From contig JAFXPL010000113.1 in the NCBI GenBank assembly GCA_017527945.1, positions 1 through 50,889 on the forward strand: a stretch of 50,889 nucleotides of DNA, in the 5' to 3' direction. Under the pieces are notes generated by a model, which searched no databases, was not told the origin of the DNA, and saw nothing but the letters and a program-made list of their open reading frames with translations. A program made the position numbers and the translations under genes. Source of the stretch: Bacteroidales bacterium. Its GTDB lineage: Bacteria; Bacteroidota; Bacteroidia; Bacteroidales; WCHB1-69. Of the stretch, positions 43,081 through 50,889 are shown piece by piece (the first letter of the stretch is position 1; every line of letters starts with the position of its first letter).

Positions 43081-43628
43081 AAAGAATCATTGTTTTCTTG
43101 ACGGTAATGTGCATGAGCGCGGCCGTTTTTGCGCAAAAGAATGAGATTCCGGAGGCTCCGGTCCTTCCCATCGACGAACGCACCAATCTGGTCACCTACC
43201 AGGATGTCGTGAAACAGGAAGGTACGCCCAAAGTGCTGTACGACAGAGCGATGGATTGGGTAAAAAAGTACTATAAAAACACCGCTGAGGTAATCAAGAG
43301 TGCAGATCCGGAGAAGTGTGTCATCAACATGCGCTCCAGCGTGCGGATTTTCTACAAGGACAAGGAAGGCACGATGCGTTTCAAGAACATCGTCTATTAC
43401 AACTTCAAGCTCGAATGCCGCGACAACCGCTACCGCTATACCATCACCGATTTCAAGGAGAAAGCCACCGGTTCCGCCCCCATCGAGGTCTGGTTCAACA
43501 CCTCCGCGTCTGGCTGGACTCCCAGCATGTTCGGCTACCTCACCCAGATTGACGAGGAGATGAACAAGCTCATCGAGTCGTTGGAGGAGGGCATGCAGCC
43601 CGCCGAGGTGTTCGTCGATGAATGGTGA
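43077..43628 (+). CDS. DUF4468-type exported protein
   Basis: A 183-residue protein with a signal peptide (MKRIIVFLTVMCMSAAVFAQ), then a DUF4468-like domain: YDRAMDWVKKYYKNTAEVIK, CVINMRSSVRIFYKDKEGTM, RFKNIVYYNFKLECRDNRYR, YTITDFKEKATGSAP. DUF4468 proteins are Bacteroidota exported proteins with a TBP-like fold and no known function. It overlaps folA by four bases (ATGA) and is overlapped by the MbnP-like gene, forming a tight three-gene unit. Nothing links it chemically to folate. Confidence 0.82.
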   Translation: MKRIIVFLTVMCMSAAVFAQKNEIPEAPVLPIDERTNLVTYQDVVKQEGTPKVLYDRAMDWVKKYYKNTAEVIKSADPEKCVINMRSSVRIFYKDKEGTMRFKNIVYYNFKLECRDNRYRYTITDFKEKATGSAPIEVWFNTSASGWTPSMFGYLTQIDEEMNKLIESLEEGMQPAEVFVDEW

Positions 43629-44431
43629 TTTTCAATGTACAATGTATAATGTACAATGTAAATAGACCAAGTCTGAGCGGGTTTTCCCGAGTTAGCAGAA
43701 GTTTTTTGTATATAGCTCTGGTTCTGCTGTTTAGTGCCTGTACCCGCATGTCGGCAGGCCACATTAAACTGAACTTTTCTTTTTTCGTTGATTATGATTC
43801 CCTGCGGTTAGATACCTGCCTGTATCGGAACGCCGCAGGGAATCTCTATGAGGTCAACGACGTGCAGTTCTTCATTTCGCGTGTGAAGCTCGAAACCACT
43901 TCCGGAGAGGTTGTGGAAATCGCGGACAACCAAGGCATTCATTATACCGACATCCGCATTCCCGGGACGCTTTCTTGGAACATTGCGGACGCTGTTCCCG
44001 CCAACGGGTACAAGTCTGTCACGTTCGTGTTCGGGTTGGAAGGAGCGCAGAACGCCACCGGCCTTTTCCCGAACCCGCCGGAGAACAACATGAATTGGCC
44101 CGACTTGCTCGGCGGCGGCTACCACTACCTGAAAATCAACGGCCGCTGGATCGACCAAGCCGGTGTACGTCAGCCGTTTAACCTGCACACAGGCAAGATC
44201 GCCGACGGCAGCGGTTTTGCCGATAACACGTTCGCGGTGACCTTACCGTTAGATAAGTTCACGGTACAGAAGGGCAAGACCTCATCCATAAATTTGCAGA
44301 TGGATGTAAACAAATGGTTTTCAGACCCTTACACTTTCGATTTCAACGTTTTCGGCGGCAGCATCATGCAGAGCCGCGAGGCACAGGAGGTGCTTCGGGC
44401 GAACGGGAGGGATGTGTTCAGCATAGCATAA
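43622..44431 (+). CDS. MbnP-like lipoprotein
   Basis: A protein of up to 269 residues with a lipoprotein signal (FLYIALVLLFSAC) and an MbnP-like domain (about 50-265): IKLNFSFFVDYDSLRLDT, YEVNDVQFFISRVKL, GYKSVTFVFGLEG, MNWPDLLGGGYHYLKINGRW and QPFNLHTGKIADG. MbnP relatives occur in copper-binding and methanobactin contexts; its function here is unknown and no MbnH partner is present. The first ATG (43622) overlaps the DUF4468 gene end, and its first residues (NVQCIMYNV) are encoded by an AATGTAC repeat, so the true start may be later. Confidence 0.75.
   Translation: MVIFNVQCIMYNVNRPSLSGFSRVSRSFLYIALVLLFSACTRMSAGHIKLNFSFFVDYDSLRLDTCLYRNAAGNLYEVNDVQFFISRVKLETTSGEVVEIADNQGIHYTDIRIPGTLSWNIADAVPANGYKSVTFVFGLEGAQNATGLFPNPPENNMNWPDLLGGGYHYLKINGRWIDQAGVRQPFNLHTGKIADGSGFADNTFAVTLPLDKFTVQKGKTSSINLQMDVNKWFSDPYTFDFNVFGGSIMQSREAQEVLRANGRDVFSIA
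43634..43661. repeat. AATGTAC-type repeat in the 5' codons of the MbnP-like gene
   Basis: AATGTAC, AATGTATA, ATGTAC, AATGTA follow each other. It is the same family as 3676-3706 and is read in the same frame (NVQCIMYNV here, NEQCTVYNV there). Confidence 0.7.
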
Positions 44432-44450
44432 TACGCATAAAAAAAAAATG

Positions 44451-44458
44451 TATCTTTG
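44451..44458 (+). promoter_or_regulatory. -7 element of pyrE
   Basis: TATCTTTG, 39 bases before ATG 44497. Confidence 0.65.
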
Positions 44459-44496
44459 CGCTTCTTATTTTGATGTCAAATTAAATTTAAAATAGT

Positions 44497-45072
44497 ATGA
44501 ATCAAGAGAATACAAATCCGGTGATTGAAGAATTGAAGCAGTCGGAGGCTCTTTTGGAAGGCCATTTTCTGCTGTCGTCGGGTCGTCACAGCGACCGTTA
44601 CTGCCAGTGTGCCAAATTGTTGCAATATCCCGACCGTGCCGAGCGTGTGATTGCGAAAATTACAGAGCAGGTGAAAGGCCTTGGCATTGACATGGTGGTG
44701 GGCCCGGCCATGGGTGGCATCATCGTGGCCTACGAGCTTGGACGCCAGTTGGGTGTGCCGGCCATCTTCACCGAGCGCGTCGATAACGTGATGTGCCTGC
44801 GCCGCGGCTTCGAGGTGAAACCCGGCCAGAGGCTCCTCATCTCCGAGGATGTGGTCACCACCGGCAAGTCGTCCCTCGAAACCATCGAGGTGCTGAAGTC
44901 CTTCGGTGCCGAGGTCATCGGTGTGGCCTGCATCGCCGACCGCAGCGACGGCTCGTTCCCCTATCCCGTCTATAGCGCGACGAAACTCAATATCCAGAAC
45001 TGGGCCGTGGAGGATTGTCCGCTCTGCAAGCAGGGCCTCCCCTTCGTGAAACCCGGCAGCCGGAAAATGTAA
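44497..45072 (+). CDS. pyrE: Orotate phosphoribosyltransferase
   Basis: PyrE joins orotate and PRPP to OMP in pyrimidine synthesis. The 191-residue protein shows [20 protein letters not shown] near the start, [18 protein letters not shown], and the PRPP loop [17 protein letters not shown], followed by [20 protein letters not shown]. The size is slightly shorter than E. coli PyrE (213 aa) and matches Bacteroidota forms. It is a single-gene unit before the atp genes. Confidence 0.95.
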   Translation: MNQENTNPVIEELKQSEALLEGHFLLSSGRHSDRYCQCAKLLQYPDRAERVIAKITEQVKGLGIDMVVGPAMGGIIVAYELGRQLGVPAIFTERVDNVMCLRRGFEVKPGQRLLISEDVVTTGKSSLETIEVLKSFGAEVIGVACIADRSDGSFPYPVYSATKLNIQNWAVEDCPLCKQGLPFVKPGSRKM

Positions 45073-45160
45073 TAATGGTTATGGGTTAGAGAGGTGTTCT
45101 GTTTGTTAGTTATGGGCTCATAGTCATAGTCTAAGTTCTAAGTCTAAGTCAAATTTTTTG
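45073..45160. repeat. Degenerate short repeats between pyrE and atpH
   Basis: Words such as TTATGGGTTAG, CATAGTCATAGTCTAAG and TTCTAAGTCTAAGTC follow each other directly upstream of the atpH promoter. Confidence 0.5.
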
Positions 45161-45168
45161 TATATTTG
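45161..45168 (+). promoter_or_regulatory. -7 element of atpH-atpA-atpG
   Basis: TATATTTG, 22 bases before ATG 45190. It shows that these three genes have their own promoter. Confidence 0.65.
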
Positions 45169-45189
45169 CCGCCGTTTTAAAAATCATAG

Positions 45190-45747
45190 ATGAAAAACCC
45201 GAAATTATCCAGCCGATACGCCAAGGCATTGTTTGAATTCGCCCGCGATAACAACCAGATAGAGGAAGTTTTCGGTGACCTTACGTTGTTTTCGAACACG
45301 CTGAAAGAGAATCGAGAGTTGCAGGTTTTGCTGCGGAATCCAGTGGTGGAGGCGCATCAAAAGCATAAAATCTTTGAAAGCATCTTCAACGGCACGCTTC
45401 ACGACACCACCTACCAGTTTTTGGGCGTGTTGCTGAGAAAACGTCGTGAACCGGCGTTGGACACCATCTACGCAGAGTTCTTCAAGTTGTACAACACCGC
45501 GCACAACATCAAGCCGGTGACCATCATCACGGCGCAACCGTTGGGTGATGCCCTGAAATCCAAAATTGTGGACATGCTTACCGAGCAGACCCGTGCCACC
45601 ATCGACCTGCGCCAAATCGTCGATCCGGGAATTATCGGCGGGTTCGTCATCAAAATGGACGACTATTACCTTGATTCCAGTATTATTACGAAAATCAACA
45701 AGTTAAGACAGGAATTTTCTCAAAACAGTTTTCAAGTACAATTCTAA
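45190..45747 (+). CDS. atpH: ATP synthase F1 subunit delta
   Basis: The 185-residue delta subunit joins F1 to the peripheral stalk. Family pattern: SSRYAKALFEFARDNNQIEE at the N-terminus, LLRNPVVEAHQKHKIFESIF, and the C-terminal block VDPGIIGGFVIKMDDYYLDS with KINKLRQEF. It leads the atpH-atpA-atpG unit; atpF, atpE and atpB, normally directly upstream, are absent and pyrE takes their place. Confidence 0.93.
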   Translation: MKNPKLSSRYAKALFEFARDNNQIEEVFGDLTLFSNTLKENRELQVLLRNPVVEAHQKHKIFESIFNGTLHDTTYQFLGVLLRKRREPALDTIYAEFFKLYNTAHNIKPVTIITAQPLGDALKSKIVDMLTEQTRATIDLRQIVDPGIIGGFVIKMDDYYLDSSIITKINKLRQEFSQNSFQVQF

Positions 45748-45759
45748 ATCCGCATATAA

Positions 45760-47349
45760 ATGGCAGAAATAAAACCCTCAGAAGTTACATCTATCCTGCG
45801 TCAGCAATTGCAGAACTTCAACCAGAAATCCGAAATGGAAGAAGTGGGTACGGTGTTGCTTGTCGGCGACGGTATCGCCCGCGTCTATGGCCTGCAGAAT
45901 GCCCGTTCCGGTGAATTGGTGACGTTCAACACCAAAAACGGTGACGAAATCACCGGCATCGCCCTCAACTTGGAGGAAGACAACGTGGGTGTCGTGTTGT
46001 TGGGCGACTCCAAGTCGCTGAACGAAGGCGACATCTGCAAGCGCACCGGCCGCATCGCCTCCATCAAGGTTGGCGAAGGTCTGCTGGGCCGCGTCATCAA
46101 CACGCTTGGCCAGCCCATTGACGGCAAGGGCGACATCGAAGGCAAACTCTACGAAATGCCCATCGAGCGAAAGGCCCCGGGTGTCATCTACCGCCAACCC
46201 GTGAAGGAGCCGCTCCAGACCGGCATCAAGGCCATTGACGCCATGATTCCCATCGGCCGCGGACAACGTGAGCTTATTATCGGCGACCGTCAGACGGGTA
46301 AGACCGCTATCGCTATCGACACCATCATCAACCAGAAATCCTATTACGAACAGGGAAATCCGGTTTATTGTATATATGTGGCTGTAGGACAGAAAGGTTC
46401 GTCTGTCGCAGCCTTGGTGAAGACGCTCACCGAGCGCGGTGCCATGCCTTACACCATTGTGGTGACCGCCACCGCGTCGGATGCCGCCGCCATGCAGTTC
46501 TACGCCCCGTTTGCCGGCGCTGCCATCGGCGAGTACTTCCGCGACACTGGGCGCAACGCCCTCATCATCTACGACGACCTGTCGAAGCAGGCCGTGGCTT
46601 ACCGTGAGGTCTCCCTGCTGCTTCGTCGTCCGCCTGGACGCGAGGCCTACCCCGGCGATGTCTTCTACCTCCACTCCAGACTGTTGGAGCGCGCTGCCAA
46701 GATTATCGAATCCGACGAGATTGCCGCCAAGATGAACGACCTGCCGGAGACGCTGAAACCCGTCGTGAAGGGTGGCGGTTCCCTGACCGCCCTGCCGATT
46801 ATCGAAACTCAGGCCGGCGACGTGTCCGCCTACATTCCCACGAATGTGATTTCCATCACCGACGGCCAAATTTTCTTGGAGACATCCCTCTTCAACGCCG
46901 GTGTGCGTCCCGCCATCAACGTGGGTATTTCCGTGTCCCGTGTGGGCGGTAACGCGCAGATCAAGTCCATGAAGAAGGTGGCCGGCACCCTGAAGCTCGA
47001 CCAGGCGCAGTACCGCGAGATGGAGTCCTTCGCCAAGTTCGGCTCCGACGTGGATGCCGCCACGCAGTTCATTCTTGACAAGGGTGTCCGCAACGTGGAA
47101 ATCCTGAAACAGCCGCAATATATGCCGTACAAGGTGGAAGAGCAGATTGCCATCATTTTCTGCGGATCGCGCGGCCTGTTGCAGAAAGTTCCGGTGAACA
47201 ACATCCGCAACTTCGAGACCGAATTCATCTCCTATATGCACACCAACCACCAGGATGTTCTCGACACGCTGGCAAAGGGTGTCATTGACGACGGTATCAT
47301 GCAGCAGCTGACTGACGCTTGTGCCGAAGTGGCTAAAAAATACGAATAG
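45760..47349 (+). CDS. atpA: ATP synthase F1 subunit alpha
   Basis: A 529-residue alpha subunit of the F1 head that binds a non-catalytic nucleotide. The Walker A motif appears in [16 protein letters not shown]; other blocks are [30 protein letters not shown] and [20 protein letters not shown], and [20 protein letters not shown]. The start lies 12 bases after the atpH stop. Length and N-terminal [14 protein letters not shown] are typical of Bacteroidota. Confidence 0.97.
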   Translation: MAEIKPSEVTSILRQQLQNFNQKSEMEEVGTVLLVGDGIARVYGLQNARSGELVTFNTKNGDEITGIALNLEEDNVGVVLLGDSKSLNEGDICKRTGRIASIKVGEGLLGRVINTLGQPIDGKGDIEGKLYEMPIERKAPGVIYRQPVKEPLQTGIKAIDAMIPIGRGQRELIIGDRQTGKTAIAIDTIINQKSYYEQGNPVYCIYVAVGQKGSSVAALVKTLTERGAMPYTIVVTATASDAAAMQFYAPFAGAAIGEYFRDTGRNALIIYDDLSKQAVAYREVSLLLRRPPGREAYPGDVFYLHSRLLERAAKIIESDEIAAKMNDLPETLKPVVKGGGSLTALPIIETQAGDVSAYIPTNVISITDGQIFLETSLFNAGVRPAINVGISVSRVGGNAQIKSMKKVAGTLKLDQAQYREMESFAKFGSDVDAATQFILDKGVRNVEILKQPQYMPYKVEEQIAIIFCGSRGLLQKVPVNNIRNFETEFISYMHTNHQDVLDTLAKGVIDDGIMQQLTDACAEVAKKYE

Positions 47350-47351
47350 TC

Positions 47352-48230
47352 ATGGGCAATCTGAAAGAAATACGCACCCGTATCTCCTCGATTGAATCGA
47401 CGCAGAAAATCACCAGTTCCATGAAGCTGGTTTCGGCTGCGAAGCTTCGTCGTGCGCAGACCGCCATCCAGCATCTCCGTCCCTATTCGCAGAAATTGAG
47501 CGAGATTCTGAACAACTTAGCGGGTTCCAACACGGGCACGGAGCAGTTGCCGCTGTTCGAAGTGCGGGAGCCCGAAAAGGTGGTCATCGTGGTCATCACC
47601 TCCAACAAGGGGCTTTGTGGAGCGTTCAATTCCAATATTGTCAAAGCGGTGAACCATTTGGTGGATGAGAAATATGCCGCACAAAACCGCGCCGGCAATA
47701 TCCGGCTGATCTGTTTCGGCAAGAAGGGTAACGAGCAGCTTTCCAAACACTACCCTGTGTTGCAATATGACGAGAAACTGCTTGACAATCCGGACTTTAC
47801 GGAACTTTCCGCCGTGGCTGACCATCTAATGCAGATGTTCGTGAACCACGAGGTAGATAAAGTGGATATTGTCTATAACCAGTTCCTGAACGCCGCCACG
47901 CAGCGCGTGACCGTGGAGGACTACCTGCCGGTTTCCTCGCTTCAGGAAGGGAAAGAGAAAAAGGTGACCAGCGACTATATTATCGAACCTTCCGCCGATG
48001 ATCTTCTTATAGAACTGATTCCCAAAATTTTAAGAACGCAGTTGTATAAGACGTTGTCCGACTCCATCGCTTCCGAGCATGGAGCGCGGATGATTTCCAT
48101 GACCAAGGCTACTGATAATGCCACGGAGATTTTACGTGATTTGCGCCTGAAGTACAACAATGCCCGCCAGTCGTCCATCACGAATGAGCTGATTGAGATT
48201 GTGAGTGGTGCGAATGCGTTGAACGGGTAG
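47352..48230 (+). CDS. atpG: ATP synthase F1 subunit gamma
   Basis: The 292-residue gamma subunit is the rotor shaft in the F1 head. It has the diagnostic N-terminal coiled coil (LKEIRTRISSIESTQKITSS, MKLVSAAKLRRAQTA), the core ITSNKGLCGAFNSN, and the C-terminal coiled coil EHGARMISMTKATDNATEIL, NNARQSSITNELIEIVSGA. The start is two bases after the atpA stop. It is the last gene of the unit, followed by a terminator. Confidence 0.96.
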   Translation: MGNLKEIRTRISSIESTQKITSSMKLVSAAKLRRAQTAIQHLRPYSQKLSEILNNLAGSNTGTEQLPLFEVREPEKVVIVVITSNKGLCGAFNSNIVKAVNHLVDEKYAAQNRAGNIRLICFGKKGNEQLSKHYPVLQYDEKLLDNPDFTELSAVADHLMQMFVNHEVDKVDIVYNQFLNAATQRVTVEDYLPVSSLQEGKEKKVTSDYIIEPSADDLLIELIPKILRTQLYKTLSDSIASEHGARMISMTKATDNATEILRDLRLKYNNARQSSITNELIEIVSGANALNG

Positions 48231-48258
48231 TTTCGGCAGCGAACAACTTATAAATACT

Positions 48259-48308
48259 GGCAGTCAAGGGTTTCCGAGAAAAGTCATCCCCTTGCTGCCA
48301 TTTTTTTT
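48259..48308 (+). terminator. Terminator after atpG
   Basis: GGCAGTCAAGGG (48259-48270) pairs with CCCTTGCTGCC (48289-48299) with one bulge, then eight T. It ends eight bases before the M16 protease ATG. Confidence 0.75.
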
Positions 48309-48315
48309 CAAAATT

Positions 48316-49566
48316 ATGGCAATACCTTTTTCACGAATCATACTTTCCAACGGATTGCATGTGTTGGTGCACGAAGACCACACCACGCCTTTGGCAGCTT
48401 GCACTGTCGTATATCGTGTCGGTGCTCGCGATGAAAACCCTGCATGCACGGGACTTGCGCACCTGATGGAGCATTTTATGTTCAGTGGTTCCGAGCATGC
48501 GCCTGATTTCGACTTAGCCTTGCAGAAGGTGGGAGCCATTAACAACGCTTATACTTCACAGGATCTTACCAATTATTATATTGTGTTGCCTGCCAACAAC
48601 ATCGAGACGGCTCTTTGGTTAGAATCGGACCGGATGGCCGCGCTTTCCTTCAGCCAACAGGGACTGGATGTTCAGAAACAGGTGGTGATGGAAGAGTTCA
48701 AGGAGACCTGTCTCAATGTCCCATACGGCGACCTGATGATGCAGGTTTACGGACTGAGCTATCAGCGCCATCCTTACCAGTGGTTGCCCATAGGTAAGGA
48801 ACTGTCGCATATAGAGCAGGTCGATATGGGCATTATTCGTCGCTTCCACGACCGCTTCTATTGTCCTGCAAATGCCATTCTTGTGGTGGCGGGCAACGTG
48901 CACGCGGAGCTTGTCTTTGAGCTGGCAGACAAGTGGTTTGGCGATATTCCGGCAGGCAGTCGGAATCCCCATGAGTATCCGCAGGAGTTGCCCCTGACAG
49001 AATTCCGGTATCGGACAGTGGAGAAGAATGTGCCCGACGACATGCTTTTCAAGAGCTGGCAGATGCCCGCGCGCACAGCTCCTGACTATTGCGCCTACGA
49101 CCTGCTTTCCGACATTCTCGGCACGGGGCAGAGCTCCTATCTTTACCGCAAATTCGTGGTGGAAGACAGGCTGTTCACGGACCTTTCCGCCTCAGTAGCC
49201 GGCACCGCTGACCAAGGGCTGTTTTTTATAGGGGGGAGACCTTCGGAAAATGTCCCAATCGAAAAAGCCGATGAAATATTGTCTCAGTATCTGCATGATT
49301 TCCAGTTTGATGAACGACTTTCTTACGATTTGCAGAAAGTGAAGAACAATGCTGAATCCATCATTTTGGAACGGAACTTAAAAGTTGAAGACCGTGCCAA
49401 CACCCTCGCAACAGGAGAGTTTTATAGTTGTGCCGAGGATTTTGCCGATGAACGTAATGGCTATCTTGCTGTAACAGAGGAAGATGTTCGGCGGATTGTA
49501 GAAAAAATGTTCCGAAAATCATTTGGGAGCACGCTGTGGTATAAAAGTTCAAGATCAAACGTTTGA
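48316..49566 (+). CDS. M16-family zinc metallopeptidase
   Basis: A 416-residue peptidase of the insulysin/processing peptidase family. The inverted zinc motif is HLMEH (H49, E52, H53), with the downstream zinc-binding Glu in VVMEEFKET near 126-130. N-terminal ILSNGLHVLVHEDHTTPLAA and C-terminal LLSDILGTGQSSYLYRKFVV and KVKNNAESIILERNLKVEDR are typical. There is no signal peptide at ATG 48316, so it should be cytoplasmic unless exported unconventionally. M16 peptidases often act as two-protein pairs; no second subunit is adjacent. It follows the atpG terminator closely and no promoter is evident. Confidence 0.9.
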   Translation: MAIPFSRIILSNGLHVLVHEDHTTPLAACTVVYRVGARDENPACTGLAHLMEHFMFSGSEHAPDFDLALQKVGAINNAYTSQDLTNYYIVLPANNIETALWLESDRMAALSFSQQGLDVQKQVVMEEFKETCLNVPYGDLMMQVYGLSYQRHPYQWLPIGKELSHIEQVDMGIIRRFHDRFYCPANAILVVAGNVHAELVFELADKWFGDIPAGSRNPHEYPQELPLTEFRYRTVEKNVPDDMLFKSWQMPARTAPDYCAYDLLSDILGTGQSSYLYRKFVVEDRLFTDLSASVAGTADQGLFFIGGRPSENVPIEKADEILSQYLHDFQFDERLSYDLQKVKNNAESIILERNLKVEDRANTLATGEFYSCAEDFADERNGYLAVTEEDVRRIVEKMFRKSFGSTLWYKSSRSNV

Positions 49567-49628
49567 GCACTCCTGACATGAAGTCGTGCCACATCCTGAC
49601 AGCTTAATCTTCCATCCCAAAAAAATCG

Positions 49629-49636
49629 TATCTTTG
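49629..49636 (+). promoter_or_regulatory. -7 element of prfA
   Basis: TATCTTTG, 34 bases before ATG 49670, followed by AGAAAGG close to the start. Confidence 0.65.
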
Positions 49637-49669
49637 CAGCCTGAAAAAGAAAAGTAGAAAGGCTTATAT

Positions 49670-50749
49670 ATGAACGATTTATTGGAAAAATTAGAGCTCA
49701 TTTACCAACGTTGGCTGCAAATCGGCGAGGAGATAACGAAGCCGGATGTAATGTCCGACATGAAGAACTATGTCAAACTGAGCAAGGACTACAAGGATTT
49801 GCAGGCTGTGGTGGATGCTTACAAGAAATACAAAGATGTGATTGACAACATCGCCAGTGCCAAAGATATTTTGGCTAACGAGAAGGATGAGGAGTTTCGG
49901 GATATGGCAAAGGTTGAGTTGGATGCGTATCAATCTGAAAAGGAGACACTTGAAGAGGATATACGGTTGCTGTTGCTGCCTTCCGACCCGCAGGACAGCA
50001 AGAATGCGCAGATGGAGATTCGTGCGGGCACGGGCGGTGACGAAGCCAGCATATTTGCCGGGGACCTATTCCGCATGTACCAGCATTTCTGTGACAAGAA
50101 GGGCTGGAAAATCGAGGTCCTTTCCATGACCGAGGGCACCGTGGGCGGCTACAAGGAGATTGACTTTTCCGTGACGGGCAACGGGGTTTATGGCATCATG
50201 AAGTATGAGTCGGGCGTGCATCGCGTACAGCGCGTGCCGCAGACCGAGTCGCAAGGCCGCGTGCACACCTCCGCTGCCTCTGTGGTGGTGTTGCCCGAAG
50301 CCGATGAATTTGATGTGGAACTAAAGCAGAGTGACATCAAGAAGGAAACCTTCTGCGCTTCCGGTCCTGGCGGACAGTGCGTGAACACCACCTACTCCGC
50401 CGTGCGCCTCACGCACATTCCCACGGGCATTGTGGTCTCCATCCAGGACGAGAAATCGCAGATTAAGAACCTCGAAAAGGCCATGCGCGTGCTGCGCACC
50501 CGTCTGTTCGAGCGTGAGTACCAGAAATATTTGGACGAAATCGCTTCCAAGCGTCGCACGATGGTCTCCACCGGCGACCGTTCCGCGAAAATCCGCACTT
50601 ACAACTATCCGCAGAACCGCGTCACCGACCACCGCATCAACTACACGATGTACAACCTTGCCAATTTCATGAACGGCGACATCGAGGAAGTGATGCAGGC
50701 ACTACAGGTGGCCGAGAATGCGGAGAGATTGAAGGAGGCGGTGGAATAA
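49670..50749 (+). CDS. prfA: Peptide chain release factor 1
   Basis: RF1 recognises UAA and UAG stop codons and releases the nascent protein. The 359-residue protein has the helical N-terminal domain, RAGTGGDEASIFAGDLFRMY, the tripeptide stop-codon-recognition motif PQT (190-192 in RVQRVPQTESQGR) and the catalytic GGQ (234-236 in SGPGGQCVNT), with Cys following in place of the usual His or Ser. Length and C-terminus (RTYNYPQNRVTDHRINYT) are standard. It is the last gene in the window; a tandem repeat follows within a few bases. Confidence 0.96.
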   Translation: MNDLLEKLELIYQRWLQIGEEITKPDVMSDMKNYVKLSKDYKDLQAVVDAYKKYKDVIDNIASAKDILANEKDEEFRDMAKVELDAYQSEKETLEEDIRLLLLPSDPQDSKNAQMEIRAGTGGDEASIFAGDLFRMYQHFCDKKGWKIEVLSMTEGTVGGYKEIDFSVTGNGVYGIMKYESGVHRVQRVPQTESQGRVHTSAASVVVLPEADEFDVELKQSDIKKETFCASGPGGQCVNTTYSAVRLTHIPTGIVVSIQDEKSQIKNLEKAMRVLRTRLFEREYQKYLDEIASKRRTMVSTGDRSAKIRTYNYPQNRVTDHRINYTMYNLANFMNGDIEEVMQALQVAENAERLKEAVE

Positions 50750-50752
50750 TTT

Positions 50753-50889
50753 AGCTATTGGCTATTGGCTATTGGCTGTTGGCTGTTGGCTGTTGGCTGT
50801 TGGCTGTTGGCTGTTGGCTGTTGGCTGTTGGCTGTTGGCTGTTGGCTGTTGGCTGTTGGCTGTTGGCTGTTGGCTGTTGGCTGTTGGCT
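50753..50889. repeat. Heptamer tandem repeat TTGGCTR, about 19 copies to the window end
   Basis: A few TTGGCTA units then about 16 TTGGCTG units, with no interruption to the last base. It begins just after the prfA stop. Confidence 0.95.

Noticed and set aside
45778..47250. Long minus-strand frame across atpA (490 codons)
   Set aside because: Mirror of a conserved atpA reading frame; no recognisable protein, and atpA is certain.

Overview
This window reads as a chromosome segment of an uncharacterised member of the Bacteroidales (phylum Bacteroidota). The grounds are the repeated -7 promoter element TAnnTTTG upstream of most transcription units, the lack of Shine-Dalgarno sequences, secreted proteins with type IX secretion (T9SS) style C-termini, DUF4369, FISUMP, DUF4468 and MbnP-like proteins, a SusC/CirA-style receptor with a carboxypeptidase-like N-terminal domain, and Bacteroidota-type housekeeping genes. 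A gut or rumen anaerobe is plausible (class II ribonucleotide reductase, acetate kinase, a feruloyl-esterase-like domain), but this is inference. I see no prophage, transposase, CRISPR array or rRNA.

Layout. 1-1.3 kb: the 5' part of a secreted protein, then an MNT/HEPN toxin-antitoxin-like pair. 1.3-7.8 kb, all minus: guaA, a DUF4369 lipoprotein, a tiny lipoprotein, comF, a flavin reductase-like protein, a two-domain universal stress protein and guaB; guaA and guaB together cover IMP to GMP. 7.8-14 kb: an AddA/UvrD-like helicase-nuclease and purE on minus, and a TonB-dependent receptor on plus. 14.3-18 kb: tRNA-Asp, a FISUMP protein, mreB, a CapA-like phosphoesterase and a small membrane coiled-coil protein. 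18-23.7 kb: a C69 dipeptidase and two secreted T9SS-type proteins, one of which seems to have lost its sorting tail by a frameshift. 23.8-27.7 kb: an S41 protease with dnaG, then tRNA-Lys. 28-34 kb: a small AbrB-like protein, a YitT-type membrane protein, a FemAB/GNAT-like protein, gpsA, a thioredoxin-esterase fusion and ackA. 34-40 kb, all minus: a CCG-domain Fe-S protein, class II nrdJ, an orphan oligopeptide permease, a MerR regulator and smpB. 40-45 kb: rtcB divergent from a WYL regulator around a symmetric palindrome; folA-DUF4468-MbnP; pyrE. 45-50.7 kb: atpH-atpA-atpG, an M16 protease and prfA. The window ends inside a heptamer tandem array.

Most of the window is core metabolism and information processing. 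The parts worth a second look are the secreted thioredoxin-esterase fusion, the rtcB/WYL intergenic region with an inverted repeat placed symmetrically between two divergent -7 elements, the probable frameshift that cuts off a T9SS tail, and several families of small repeats. These repeats (a 28-bp palindrome, an AATGTAC-rich element and 6-8 bp tandem arrays) lie at gene ends and starts and sometimes supply start-proximal codons, C-terminal residues or stop codons.
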